From the NCBI GenBank assembly GCA_029747585.1, contig JAPEVF010000259.1, positions 1 through 57,946 of the forward strand: a stretch of DNA of 57,946 nucleotides. The letters run 5' to 3'. The first letter of the stretch is position 1; the number at the start of each line of letters is the position of its first letter. Shown piece by piece: positions 1 to 11,964 of the stretch. The stretch is from Pleurotus djamor (Eukaryota > Basidiomycota > Agaricomycetes > Agaricales > Pleurotaceae). The notes beneath the pieces were generated by a model. It did no database searches, was not told the DNA's origin, and saw only the letters and a list, made by a program, of their open reading frames with translations. A program made the translations under genes and the position numbers.

Positions 1-459
1 ATGCTGATAAGTTGTATGAAGAGCGAGGAGGTTTGGAGGGCGTTAAGGAGGAGGGGAAGAAGTTCGCTGAAGATGAGAGGAGTAAAATGAGAGTCGCTGA
101 TGTGACCGACAAGCAAGAGGCGAAAGAGAAGAAACGCGAGAAGAAACGGAAGAGGAAAGACAGGGAACGTGGCGTAAGTGGTATCCTCGAGTGCGTCAAC
201 TTGAGTGGCTAACGTATGTCATCCTTAGATGGACGTTGACGATGATGGTCATGATCTGGCTGTGGCTCCTGTGGTTGAGGACGATGGCTACGTTTCCCCC
301 GAATTCGACCTCCCTGATGCTTCTTCAGACGAGGATGATCATTGGCAGGCCGCACCTCCAGCCAAGCGCTCCAAAGGCAATCATAAATCCACTACATCAC
401 GGACAGACGATCTTGAAGCAGATGAAGAACTAGCACTCCGTCTATTATGGAAAAAATAA
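1..459 (+). CDS. Probable DEAD-box RNA helicase DBP4, C-terminal end only (5' partial)
   Basis: The window opens inside this gene. Two exons are visible, up to 173 and 229-459, separated by a 55-nt GTAAGT..TAG intron in phase 0. The first exon encodes a lysine/arginine/glutamate-rich tract (KEKKREKKRKRKDRER) that looks like a nucleolar basic tail. The second encodes an acidic stretch, the motif DGYVSPEFDLPDASSDEDD, a short basic patch and the ending DEELALRLLWKK. A basic tract, then an acidic serine patch, then a terminal ALRLL-type motif is how I recall fungal DBP4/HCA4, a helicase of 18S rRNA maturation. The catalytic core lies outside the window, so the helicase call rests only on the tail. 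Another nucleolar protein with a charged C-terminus is possible. Confidence 0.45.
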
Positions 460-614
460 AAGTACCCTATTTGTCTATTATACAACAAGTCTACTCTACG
501 GTTTTACATATGTCGATGATGATGCCCAAACATATTGCATATAAAGTCCAGATTTATCGTGATTTAGGTAGAGTGCATAGATGGAGAAAGAACTCAGAAA
601 ACGTCCTCGGAAAA

Positions 615-3600
615 TCAATCGTCGAACAAGTGACGAGGAGCGCCGCCGACTTGGTTCATGTAAGCGAGCCATGTTTCTTGAAGACCACTATCATCGGCGG
701 CAATGCCTTGGAGAGCTGCCACCGGAGTATACTGTACTGGATGGTGTTGATGATGAGATGGAATGGGTTGTACGCACTCAGATGAAGTATATTGGTCTAC
801 ATATTCGCAGTATTGTTGAAGACGAGACCCATCTGAAACTGCGGGCTGCCAGTAGTTCGTCGCCGCGCTCGTACTCGGTCGTGAGCCTGAATCAACCGAG
901 GTTTCGGGGGAGTGGTAGACCATTTCTTCTGGCGATGCGGTATAAGATTGGCTGTAGATGGTTTGAGATGGTTCATGAGTGACATAATGTGTTTCGGTGG
1001 GGTAACCAGACGAATATGTTGTTTGTGTTACGTATTGGGGCTGAGGCGGTTTGTGTGATGCCTCGTGTGAAGGTGCGTATGATTGTTGGGCAGAGGTTTG
1101 TTGGATTGGTGGCTGATAATGCGAAGGCCTGCGTTGTTGAGATGTCGCTGCAGCGGTATGGGCAGCGTGGTGGGGGTGATCAGTGGGTGCTGACGACACT
1201 GGTTGCACGGCCTGATGTGAAGGATAATGGTTGGGGGGAATAGACGGTTGGCTGACAATCGGCGGGGTTTCTTGCTGCGGTGGGGCTTCATATGGAGGAG
1301 GAGGAACGGATGGTTCGGGTTGACTAGGATAATGGGAAGTATGATGGTAATGATGATGCTCGTGTTGATGGTANTGTTCGGGGCTGCGGCTGAGGATGGG
1401 GATTAGCTCGGTACGATCGGGCAGCGGGTTGGGGGGCGTGGTGATACGTCCGATCGATGGAGGTGTGCGCAGGAGGAGGGTTGCGAACTGAAGGTGGGGG
1501 CCCATGGGGTGGTGGGTAAGTGACAGTAACAGCAGGTTGAGGTGCTGGTTGAGGTGCCACTGGTTGATGACTATAAGAGTANGCCGCCTGCGTAGAGTGG
1601 TGGGCGGGNGGAGGAAGTTGTTCAAAGTGACCATTCACTTCGGCTTCGGTGTGTGTTGGGTACGTTCCAGTAGTGTAGACAGCATGATCACGGGCTTGAT
1701 ACTGATGATCGTGACTATGAGACCCAGAAACATGTGGATCGTGCGTCGAAGATNTCGACGATGCATGCACATTGTGTTCTTGGTGCGACCTCCATATTTG
1801 AGCGCTGATGTGCGACTCAAACCCTTGAAGCTGCTCAACCAAGCTCGGGTGCATACCAGCGAAGGCAGGGTTCTGAGATATATCCGAGTCAGAAGGAACT
1901 GCGGGGGGCGATGGCGACGGTTCCCCGGAAGCAGGCGCAGACTGGGACGATACTTTGGTGATAACATAGTGAGTCTTCCCACTAAAAATGGAAAGTTCAT
2001 CGTTCTTCGCATGAATGGAGGTCAGTGTGAAAATGTCATTGGGAGCGGGAGGATGTNTCCCGTCGTGAGCATCTTGATAAACCTTCTGTGCTTTGTTCCA
2101 CAAGCGTTGGATGATGGGCTGAAAGTTATACGCGATGAGTTGCGGGAACACCACCAGGTCATGGGGCTTCCTACATAGAACTTCACGGCGCGTCCACCCA
2201 GCTGCGAGGCCTTTTGAAATAGATCATGGGCTTTTCGCAGTTCTATCATAGCCGCCGAAGCAACCTTGTTTTTGGTGCAACGAATGACCACTGACGATAG
2301 CATTACCTGTTTAATTCCTAGGAGTTGAGTAACAACCGTGAATCTGANACAAACAACTCAGACCTACGGAAGAGGAAAAGGCATGGGTCCAGAGAACCCA
2401 GAACCTCGCAATCTGGGACGGGAAGAGAGTGAATTGCGCTTCTAGACCCGTGATGAGTTCACATGCACTACGATAGCCTGCTAAAAATGAAGGAGCATAT
2501 GGACTCTTGAGGGGGTCGTTCGGATGACTGGAGATTGCATGGGCGAAGAAGCAGCGGTGGATGTATANAAGTGCTTCATGAGTTATGAGTTTGAGTCTGA
2601 TATGTAAGAAGCGAAGAGGGGGAAACTCAACTCAGCTCCCTGTAATTCAGGGGCATGAAGTGTTGCATAGTTTGAGATAGCCCAACACCTTGTGGTGGGG
2701 CCCCTTGAGCGTACTTGGGCAACGCCATGTCACGGATCTGTCTGTCTAGACGGAGGATAATGGAGTACTTCGGCGCGCGAGACGTNAATGTGCCTTGAAC
2801 TACCGCTGAAACGCATTCCGCTCCGAAACGCGCCTTCCAATAAGGAACTAGGAAAGTAAATACGAGAGCCCCATCAAGGAAGGGGAAGCTAGAACTCACA
2901 GCTAGGTTGGATGGAACCATCATCTGCCATGGTCTGATCGGAGTCATAGGGCAGCTCACAATCAACAAATGGAAGGGAAAAGGAGGGCAAACGTCCTGTG
3001 GCAAGGCTCTAAGGGGGATGAACATGGACGAAGAGAGGAGGAAGTTGCAATTCAGAGTTACCTGCCAACAGTCGGTGATGAATAATTCCCAGAAGAGAGC
3101 ACGACGCTTCTGAACCTCCGCAGGCTGTAGCTTGAAGCGTGCGCAGTCCTTATCTNCGAAAGCTTTGAGTAAGTTAATGGACAGCGAGTAACNAGTTGCC
3201 TACGTAGCCCAATCTAGTGATAACGGCTCGCATCAACTCGGGAAAAGAANGCATGGAACAATAAACTCACACTTTGAGCTAACTTAGTTGCAAGACCCAT
3301 AAGTGCCCACGTTCTCTCAATGCTGTTTTCCCCGCTACAAAGGCCTTCGTAGATAGCCATTAGGGATAACGTTTGAACTGTTGCGACCGAGGGTGTTCGA
3401 TCTATAATGGGTTCCAGATTAAGTGCGGCCCGGGTCAGTTGGAAGTATTGATGAGCCACTGCATTATCTGGGGCCGGCGGGAGTGCATTGTCCGTCAATG
3501 CACCGAAGCAAAATATCACGAAGAGAAGAGCGAGGTCGTGAGCGGTTCCCTTACTGGGAGGAGTACCAGAGGAATCCGGATACCACATGGGAAGTATCTC

Positions 3601-4709
3601 CTCGTGGAGCTGTCGCCTGGTTACGGCACCGAAGAACCAAGGTGCCTGTTCCAAGTAGAAGTCGCACAATTTCAATGCCTCGGTCCACTGCGGNAGGAAT
3701 TTGTCGGCCAAAGCGTGGAGACCGATTCCATGTACGCCAGGAGAGAAAGGAAATGATTCAGATAGGTTCATGATTGCATTCGCTACGGAGTTCGAGTTGT
3801 CCCAGGTGAAGTTCGGCGAGGTACGTTGGGTCGGTGGAGGTGATGGTGAAGCTTCTTCATCCTGTAGCAACAGTCAAAGCTAAACGTGCGAATGGATGAC
3901 GAGGAAGGAGCACCGTACAATTAACAGGCTCTAAAAATGTAAACGTTCAATAAGCATGCCCAGCCTATGGGTGCACGGTACGGACCTCAGAGCCAGCAGA
4001 CCTGCCGTAGAAAGTGGCAGCACCGTCATCCCTAATTGCCAGAGTTCCGAAAGCATCAATATACTGAGCCTCGTCGGGGTCCTCGGCGTCNACNGGACCA
4101 TCCAGAGATTCCACAGCNGAATGCAAATCNATACTNGACTTNACNTGTAGTAGGTCTCGATGAAGGAGAGGATGTGGTTCGTCGCTAACGGTTCCTTGTA
4201 GCACGAACAACGCGTCCTCGAGTTGACGTATACGATCACTCATATGGGTGATTTTCTGGTGTAACTTTTCGGTATCGGCTAGGACAAAACTAAGGGACGT
4301 GAACTTGGTGGCGAAAGGGCCGCAAGGAGGGATTTTGCACGCACCGAGTACCCTGACCGGTTATGAGACTCCCATTAGGACATATTGATTCGCAACCCCT
4401 TCGCTTGCAACTACACAGGGCGACGGAGGTCAGAGTGTGACTATAGCCACAGTGCCCATTACGCACCTTGAACAAGGGACGGTCTTATCGCATTTGAGTT
4501 TCAGTCTAAGCTCTGGTCAGACGCGCAGAAATATACGAAAAGGAAAGTGCTGACCTGCGACATTCGGCGCAAGACATGACGCCTATGACCTTGACGTCAG
4601 TGCGATCAACTCAGTCTAGACCATTGAACAACTAACCTCGTGCTCTCTTAGCTTCCTTCTCCTGCATCTTTTGTGCTGTCGTAGCATGACTTCTGCTAGC
4701 CTGCGGCAT
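615..4709 (-). CDS. Zn(2)-Cys(6) fungal transcription factor with fungal_trans domain
   Basis: A nuclear DNA-binding regulator split by many introns. I place the start at 4709 (MPQASRSHATTAQ). The zinc cluster is assembled from three or four small exons between about 4600 and 4350: SCAECRR, then LKLKCDKTVPCS, then CKRRGCESICPNGSL, giving the six cysteines of the GAL4-type fold. A short dimerisation-like helix follows (SDRIRQLEDALFVLQ, about 4240-4200). The middle-homology region (PF04082) is read at 3870-3240 with a typical pattern: HALADKFLPQWTEALKLCD, QAPWFFGAVTRRQ, then TVQTLSLMAIYEGLCSGEN. The C-terminal third (about 1630-615) is low complexity, rich in proline, histidine, glutamine and tyrosine, and may be an activation region. 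The target genes cannot be inferred. Seven N bases in one exon all lie at wobble positions. Exon borders in the 3' half are approximate. Confidence 0.85.
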
Positions 4710-5775
4710 GTTCGAACAGACTGAAATGGCAACGTAGTTGAGAAGGAGGGGGGAGAGGGTAGGAGAGGAGTTAGTAGGATAAGCTCACCTCAACGAGGCA
4801 GGTATTCATACGGTCGTGGTCTGGGAAAGAAGGCATCATCCGATACTCCCTTTCCTCTCGATATGGAAAGTCGATGATTGGATGCAGGCATCGAAAATCT
4901 ATTGCCGGTTATTATGAGCATATGCTGGTGAGTCCTAATACGTCTCGGACGTAAGCAGTGATAAATTAGCCTGTTTCGAGGGTGCGATTACCTTCCGCAG
5001 ATGGAACCACGGGCAACGTTACGCGTTACGTGGGACAATATTCTTTTACCACATCTTCCTCGATTTACCACAACGCCCGACGAGGTCTGGTCACGGAGTC
5101 GTATTCTGATACCCAACGAGAATCTATTTTCGGCCTCCCTGGGCAAAAAGGTTGTCAGTTGTAACGCAGACACGACGTCAATGTCTTGCCCCGTCGAGGC
5201 CAAATTGAAGGCTTTAGGCGTTTCACAGTGGGAGCATTGATGGGGGATCTGATCGCCCAAAAACGCCAATATTTGGGCTGAAAAGTTTGGGTGAGGGAAG
5301 TCAACTAGTCCGGGTTATCAAGTGGTATATGAGGCATGTCAATAGGTGTCGTGGAGGTATGCAGTATTCAGTAGAGAGGGAGGGGGAAGGATTCCCCGGG
5401 AAGCGTTCGGCGTCGCCACCTCACGATCATGATCGCGGGAGGGAGGGGGATCGGGGTGGTGACATGCTCGCACATAATTCGCTTGAACGGGAGTGTTTGA
5501 TTTCATACCGGAAGCGTACGTTAACTTACACTATCAGCACACGAAGGGAGAGGCCAATGTGGGATAAAAGAACTCGATAAAGCGACGCACATGAAAAAAA
5601 ACTGAGGCCGCGATGAAAAGAACTTATGTAACGCAATGTATCCAAATTGCAAAGCAACGAACGAGCAACAGGGAGTCCTGTAGTTAGGTATGTTTAGTAA
5701 ATGTCCAGGTGATGAACGGGCCAAGCGAAGTAGATAAGAGCAAGGGGGAGCTCACCTCTTCGTATTCCTTTCCAA
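4710..5775. other. Intergenic, about 1.07 kb
   Basis: Upstream region of the Zn2Cys6 factor and downstream region of the BAH-PHD gene. Short open frames exist on both strands but none carries a recognisable motif or consistent splice phases. A purine-rich stretch lies near 5370-5460. I see no RNA gene. Confidence 0.5.
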
Positions 5776-7293
5776 TCATATCACGCTACGACATTGTGGA
5801 CATAGAAAAAGCGGAAGCGAATCCTCTATCAACGCAGCGCGGGAATTTACCAGATCGTCCCAGTCGTCGGTCAACTCTTCGCCGTCAATCACGGCATAGA
5901 CAGCTTTCCTAGCGTCGACGACCATCTGGATGTTTCCGACAATATAGCCAGGTCCCAAAGCTCGTCCTTTGACGATGGGCTGTTGAGCTGCTAACAGTAA
6001 TTCGTCAGGTAGAGCGTCAAAGCGTTGTTTAGGCAATGAATCTTGGGCGTCGCCCATTGGAATGACAGTTCGATGTTGGCTTGTCCCACCGCGTCGCTTT
6101 TTCGTAGGTGGAGATATCGGCGGCTCCGGGTCGACTGGTAATGATACGACATCGTCCGTGAGGGGTGATGTTTCTAGGTACAGATTACGAGACTCCAAGT
6201 CCGCGCTGCGTAGTGGAGGTTTGCGAACCGACTTGATACCTTTGAGGCATTTCTCGTGGTACCATCGACGGCATTTAGGTCGCGGGCAAAAGTGTAGTAA
6301 TGTTGATTCATCGGTAATGTTGTAAGGACGCTTGCATATGCATGTGTTCGCTCCCGGTTTCTGCTGCAGTTGTCACAAGGGAGTGAGCGGCTACGCCACT
6401 ATGAGGTGTAGGAACCAGAGGCGCACCCGGCTTGCTTGTTCACTTTCGCCTTCGTTCTCGGGGATTAACCGAGTCAGACGCTTCCGATCGCACTCTAACT
6501 CGTAGCGAAAGAAGAACTCATCATCGTCGATGTCGTGTTGGGCAACACTATCCTCGTAGTATCGCTTGACTTTCACTGGTGCTGTATTTCTGAATATTTC
6601 AGTAGCCGCAGAACTTGAAGAGGACGGGTAGCTTACCTTCGAAAGACGAAGATGATACGTAGTCATAGGAATTGGAAAGTAGGCGCTCGTATGGCGAACA
6701 AGCTGAGATGTCACTGGGGATTCCATCACATTTCTGAGTCCGTGCATATTAAACATCGACACTCACAAAGAAGGGATGATTGACTTGGTATCCTCCGCAG
6801 AAAAGTACCATTGAACCTTGGCCCAGACTTCTGCCTGCAAGAAATAAATGAGCCTGCGGTGGCCCATATGAAGTGGCTTCCAACGCGACGTACATCAGCA
6901 TCAACTTGACGCGACCGAATGTCCTTGATCCTCCCAACCCAGTAATTCTCCTCAGGAAGAACAGAGACTCCTTCGCAGTCGGCTGGAAGAATCAACGCAC
7001 TAAGCCCATGTTAGCTTTTCAGTGGTTTGGAAAGGGGTAGATTCATGCGTACTTACTTGTCCCCAACTTTGAAGATGAATGACTTTCCATCGTCATCGAC
7101 CACTAAGATGAACACGCGTTATCGTTCCTTTCTAAGTACTGGTGAAGCTTAGTTTACCATTGAAGCGGCCAAATGGCTGCATTGTTTCATATTCATCGTC
7201 CGTAGGCAGGAAGCTAATATCCGAGTTCCTCTTTCTCTTGGATGGTCTCTTCTTTTTGGCGAGGGTTAGACGGGGACCTCGACGACGAGCCAT
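5776..7293 (-). CDS. BAH-PHD domain chromatin reader
   Basis: A probable nuclear histone-binding protein. It starts at 7293 with a basic N-terminus (MARRRGPRLTLAKKKRPSKR). The BAH domain is rebuilt across several exons: SFIFKVGDNALILPADCEG, VLPEENYWVGRIKDIRSRQ, then AEVWAKVQWYFSAEDTKS and, near its end, HDIDDDEFFFRYELECDR. A PHD-type zinc finger follows at about 6340-6240: CICKRPYNITDESTLLHFC, then CRRWYHEKCL, with the last ligand pair CPQC close to the C-terminus (about 5800), so the finger has a long insert or a second partial module. Introns are 50-70 nt. The BAH plus PHD arrangement is known from plant EBS/SHL and from fungal proteins that bind methylated histone H3; which mark is read here is not visible. 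It shares a 238-bp divergent promoter with the REEP-like gene. Confidence 0.85.
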
Positions 7294-7531
7294 AATCAGC
7301 CTTTATACGAGACCACTGGGAGGTTGTCGTCAATGGGCAAACGAAGACCAGGTGAACGCGTTTTGTACTTACTTGTGAAGTCGTTCCTGCGCGATTGTGG
7401 TTCAAACACATTCCCAACTGGGAAACTAGTTCGCACCAGGGGCGTTCGTTGGGACGGCCCACCACTTCGACACAGGCCTCTCCTCTTGCTTCCAAGTTCC
7501 CCTTGATCTCACATAATAACTGACAATCTGC
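7294..7531. promoter_or_regulatory. Divergent promoter between BAH-PHD and REEP-like genes
   Basis: Only 238 bp separate the two start codons, which point away from each other, so both transcripts must start in this interval. I did not find a convincing TATA element. Confidence 0.5.
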
Positions 7532-8674
7532 ATGCTTTTCTATCTCACCTCAAGGATCATTAGGTGCGTATGGTTGGACTCAAGGCCTTTCATGGGTGCC
7601 TAAATATCACTTCTTCAAATACAGCTCTGTAGGGGCATTTCTCTACCCCGGTTACGCGTCGTACAAGACGCTGAGCCAGCGACCAGCGTCGGAGGAGGAG
7701 CTGGAACGATGGCTGATGTACTGGTCTGTGCTAGGATGCATCGTCGGCGTTGAGTACGTCGCAGAATGGCTCATCTCCTGGTACGCTTCTGCCATGCGTA
7801 GTCTGAGGGAGGTGTGCACCGTGGCTTACGACTGATTAGGATCCCTCTGTACTACACCCTAAAGACCATATTCCTCCTCTATCTTGCCTTGCCTCAAACA
7901 CGCGGCTCATCCTATCTCTACATCAATCATCTCCAGCCGTTCTTTCATACTCATGAATCCCAAATCGATGCAACACTGGCATCATTCAAGGCCCGCGTCT
8001 ACGCTTTCCTTCAAGAACGCTTCCGTGCTCTGTGGGATCAGGTTGCTGCGTCTTTGGGACAGCAACCGCAGCAGGGCCAACATGCCAACTTCGTGCCTGC
8101 TGGAGGCGTCTCCGACATAAGCGCCAGTCAGCCACCTACGATGGGCGACCCAGCTTCCGGACCGATGCAGATCGTTTCTTCAATGTGGAGGTCATACGGA
8201 CCAATGATCATTGCTTCCGGTGCCACACTGTTAAGACAAGGCGCAGCAGCCACAGCGAGCACGCGAGCGAACCCAAGTCTTCTCAATTCACCCCCTGCTA
8301 CGCCTCCTGCACACTCTAGGAAGCAATCTGTCCTAGAGCGCCGTCGTCAGCTTGAAGCTGAGCTTGCTGCTTTGGAGGAAACGCCCGACTCACCCATTCC
8401 CCCTCCCGTCACATTGCCCAGCACCTTGAAAGGCGACCGACCTTCTGCATCGAGCTCTCGCGACTCGTCTTCGTCCGATGTACGGCAACGAAACATGTCC
8501 AGCTCTCGTTTCGAAGAGATCGAAGTGCCCAGTGACATTGAGGACGATCACGGTGCCAGTGACGATCAAGCCGGCTTTACTACCAAGCGGCCCGACGCGC
8601 AGTCTCGCGCAAGTTGGTTCGGTTGGGGAGGAGGGGCATCCAAGGATGGATACGAACGTGTCAAGTCGGATTAA
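7532..8674 (+). CDS. TB2/DP1/HVA22 (REEP/Yop1-type) ER-shaping membrane protein
   Basis: Three exons (7532-7563, 7625-7780, 7840-8674) join in phase to a protein of 340 residues. The first exon encodes MLFYLTSRII, and joining it restores the family pattern VGAFLYPGYASYKTL, then EEELERWLMYWSVLGC, and after the second intron IPLYYTLKTIFLLYLALPQ. These are the two hairpin membrane segments of REEP/Yop1 proteins, which bend tubular endoplasmic reticulum. About 200 residues beyond the domain are polar and probably disordered, with a short coiled-coil-like stretch (VLERRRQLEAELAALEE) and an acidic, serine-rich end. Yeast Yop1 is much shorter, so the long tail marks the larger form of the family. 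The start is fixed by the 32-nt first exon, without which the domain would lack its N-terminus. Confidence 0.9.
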
Positions 8675-9493
8675 ATAAGACCATTGCTATCGGTATGAAT
8701 TGCTATCGGTATGATTTTTATAGCTTCCGGATTTTGTCTCCATTTATCGCACAAATGCATCGTTAATACAAAGTCACACATCATCAAGGACGCATTTTCC
8801 TCTTTGCAAAATTATCCGCGATTTTGATCCAACTTCATATTTATTCCCCCCCCCCCTTGAANCTACTGGTTGTAGGTCTCCCCTCTGGAGACAATCCAGG
8901 CGCAAATAGGTGAGTTACTCGAAGAGCTCTACTTGATTAACACCGCTGACGTAGAGGTTCTCAGCCAGCTTGACTCCGGATAGGATATCATGGGATATCC
9001 CTTGTACTTACCTTCAAGGATCGCTATGGCAGTCTTTATGAAGGACAGCCCCATGAAGAGTTTGGAGCGCTGCCATTCTCCTACTTCTAGGTTATGGTCT
9101 GACCTAAGACCTTCCCAACCCGCCCTCCCATCCCCCATCACAGCGCTCGTCACCGCCTGATCATGAACGTTGACAACCTTCATATATGATAATCCCCCGT
9201 ATATACATAACAGCCTATTTCTATGCCTAGTTTCATGTCTGGTTACTCTGCTGTATTAGCATTGGCCTTCTTGTGTATCCGTAACTCGCGGCGTCCGTAT
9301 AACCAATGTACCCCTATCCAACATGTGTGGAGTTAAAGTTAAAACGGGAACTATCCGAGAAACAAACATTCGGGGCAGATGCTTGGTGTTGACAGGCCTC
9401 TTCGTCCCCTCGATACTTTGCGCGTTACAGGCACGACGGGATAGATTGTCCCTTGCTCTGACGACGGCTGAACACTACGAACTGCAGCCAACC
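8675..9493. other. Intergenic between REEP-like gene and BTN1
   Basis: About 0.8 kb. It contains a run of about a dozen C bases near 8846-8857 followed closely by an N, so length there is uncertain. The minus strand holds one small open frame (8929-9183) listed separately. A TA-rich stretch lies near 9183-9215. In-frame codons extend upstream of the BTN1 start to an alternative ATG at 9323. Confidence 0.5.
8929..9183 (-). CDS. Small open frame of unknown function, doubtful
   Basis: Encodes up to 84 residues. The central part (for example GEWQRSKLFMGLSFIKTAIA) has protein-like amphipathic composition, and a good donor site (GTAAGTAC) follows the codons for AILEG, which would truncate the frame into a spliced product. 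I recognise no family. It may be a short gene, the end of an undetected gene, or chance. Confidence 0.15.
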   Translation of the reverse strand: MKVVNVHDQAVTSAVMGDGRAGWEGLRSDHNLEVGEWQRSKLFMGLSFIKTAIAILEGKYKGYPMISYPESSWLRTSTSAVLIK

Positions 9494-11532
9494 ATGGCTT
9501 CAGAAACCCACCAAGACGGAACTAGTACTCCGCTACTAGGCGAGAGGCTCGGGCAGGCGTTCTCTGCATCGGACGAGCCTGATGATGATTCGTACCTTCC
9601 GAAGGGTAAGCATATCCATGCTTCATTTCTGTAGATTTGTGTGAACTTAGCCGACGCAGGCCAAGATACACGCTTAATGAGAAAGCTGGCTGCGTCCTTC
9701 TTTCTCTTCGGATTAATCAATAACGGTGAGCCTTCCTACGCCTTGGATGTGGCAGTAATTGACGGATCACTCGACTCTTTGAACCAAAGTACTCTATGTG
9801 ATAATTCTTTCAGCTGCTTTAGATCTCGTACCGCCTTCTACGCCGAAGGGCATAATAGCATTCTGCAATATCGCTCCATCGCTCGTAGCAAAGCTGGGAT
9901 GGCCGTATCTGCTCAAAGGGAGAATACAATACACTAAACGACTGATTGGATGTTGTTTGTTGAGTGTGCTGGGAATGGTGGTGAGTGAACACGCTGTCTC
10001 TGTTCTTTCGGACATGGAACATGGTGTAATCGCCCGCAGGTGGTTTCGGCGTTCGATACGCTGTTCATGAGACTGCTAGGGATTTGTTTAGCTTCATTTT
10101 CATCGGGTATGCGCGTTTGCTAGATGATATCATGTTCATCGTCATTCATATTTCATAGGTCTTGGCGAACTCACATTCCTCCAATTATCGACGACTTATG
10201 CGCCACCTTCTGTTGGTGGACATAGTGTTGGGTAGGTCATGGCTCCATCATAATACTCTCCGCTTGTGGTGTCATCGCTGACCACTCATAGGTACTTTGC
10301 TTCGGGCACAGGTGCCGCAGGTCTCGTCGGTGCATTCCTATGGTGGGAAGTCAGAGGGTTGGGCGTTCGAGTTGGTGTCGGCCTCTCTTCAGTACGTCCC
10401 CCCTCTTCCTTCATGATCCTTTATTCACCCTCCAATGTCCTTAGGTCATGCCACTAGTCATCCCCCTCACATATTTCTTCCTCCTTCCATCCCCCTCAGA
10501 ATTCTTAGAAACGGACGCTTCATCTGCTTATGAAGAACGCGACCTCACAACTAGTTTCTCCTCGCTACCCTATACACCTCTTGCTTCAGCCGATGACGAA
10601 CTGGGAGAGGAGGAAGGAAGTATACTCACTGCGGTCAAGCGGGATGTTGCTTTGACGGCTAGTGACAAGTGGAGATTGGTCCGGCCTATGTTGATGAAAT
10701 ACATGNTTCCGCTGTGTAAGTTCCCTTGTTATCTTCACGAAAGATGCCTGGTTTATAACAGAGATGTTATGGCTAAGTTTGCGTGTATCTGGTGCGTGAT
10801 TTATCATTCACTCTCTCAATTCAGAGACAAGCTGAAAATGGAACGTCAGTTCGAGTACACTATCAATCAAGGCATTGCACCTACACTCCTCTACCCCGTC
10901 CCGTCATCTGAGAAGTACTGGCTTCTCAGCAAGATTGTCCATTCTGTCCGAGACTACTATCCTCTATGGCAGGTATGCATGTCCTACCCTCCTGGTCGCC
11001 CACTACCCTCACTTACAGCCTTACTTAGCTCGTCTATCAGACGACCGTCTTCCTATCCCGTTCCTCGATATCGTTTGGCCTGCCTCCGTTACCAGCGAAA
11101 CTTCTTCCTATGCCTGCGATTGTTCAAGGGGTCATTTTGTTGACTCTGGCTTCAGAGGCTGCTCTTGGGTTCTTCCCTGAAGACTCAGAAGGGATGAGCG
11201 TAACGATGGTTTTCCTCCTCGTGAGTTTAGAAGGAATATGTGGAGGTCTCGCATAGTAAGCTACAACTTCTAACGCCGTCTTCCTCTCCCTGATAAACTC
11301 ATTCTTGCTACCCAGCGTCAATGTATTCTACCGNATCAACCAAGAGCAGCCGGACCCACACAGCGTCCATGACGTTGAACGTACGCGTCAAGAACGTGAA
11401 TTCAAAATCGGCTCGATTGGGTTCTCGGATTCTTCGGGTATCTTGTTGGCTTCAATATTGGCTATGCCTACGGAGATACAGCTGTGTAAAGCTCAAGTTG
11501 CAAGAGGGAAGATGCTTTGTAAGGGGCTGTAA
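9494..11532 (+). CDS. BTN1: BTN1/CLN3 (battenin) vacuolar membrane protein
   Basis: A multi-pass protein of the CLN3 family (PF02487), the fungal counterpart of the human Batten-disease protein, acting at the vacuole in pH and amino-acid balance. Spliced exons give diagnostic stretches: RKLAASFFLFGLINNVLYV, ILSAALDLVPPSTPKGIIA, LGWPYLLKGRIQYTKRL, GLGELTFLQLSTTYAP, FASGTGAAGLVGAFLWW, EYTINQGIAPTLLYPV, and near the end GLPPLPAKLLPMP and NVFYRINQEQPDP. I choose ATG 9494 (MASETHQDGTSTPLLGERLG) because an acidic cytosolic N-terminus with a leucine motif is usual; ATG 9323 is in frame and cannot be excluded. About ten introns occur, some leaving very short exons (for example FCVYL near 10780). N bases at 10706 and 11334 behave as substitutions, the second silent (CGN, Arg). 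Confidence 0.93.
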
Positions 11533-11616
11533 ATTGATGTCTTTTTTTNGTTTTTGTTTGCCCGACAGAAGTGTTGATGCAAAACGTAAATACGGACCTT
11601 CCCAGTCCTGTCACAT

Positions 11617-11698
11617 TTCCTCGTAGCCGATTTGAACGACTGACCTCCTCATTTGTAAGGATACTAGTGAGGCGCTCTACCAACTGAGCCAACGAGGA
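11617..11698 (-). tRNA. tRNA-Thr (anticodon AGT) with a 9-nt intron
   Basis: Read on the minus strand. The acceptor arms TCCTCGT and ACGAGGA pair over 7 bp. The D arm is GCTC..GAGC with the loop AGTTGGTA. The anticodon stem CCTCA/TGAGG encloses a 16-nt loop beginning C-T-A-G-T-A. Removing nine bases after position 37 leaves a 7-nt loop with anticodon AGT. The T arm is AGTCG-TTCAAAT-CGGCT. The discriminator base is A. All arms are intact, so it should be functional. A canonical intron position next to base 37 is typical of nuclear fungal tRNAs. It sits antisense about 85 bp past the BTN1 stop codon. Confidence 0.93.
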
Positions 11699-11964
11699 GC
11701 TGCTAATGGAGCCCAAACGTAGCATAATAGCCAGCTGCGGGCACATCCATCCAAGTAAAACAACTCGTCATTGGATTTCTTAGCCCATAACAACCTCTCC
11801 GTCTGAAATCCTGAATCGGTGAGGGCCCCATTACTCGCTGCGAAATTGCTGCTCTACTAAACGCAATGTCAGGACAAGTCACAAATTATGTTCAACTATG
11901 ACCTTTGAATTTGAAGCTTTCCCTATGTTTCCTGAGTTCCTCGAATGAATGAATGCTCGCCTAG

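Noticed and set aside
8846..8857. C-homopolymer as a possible regulatory tract
   Set aside because: Followed closely by an N, so the run length itself is unreliable, and no known element matches.
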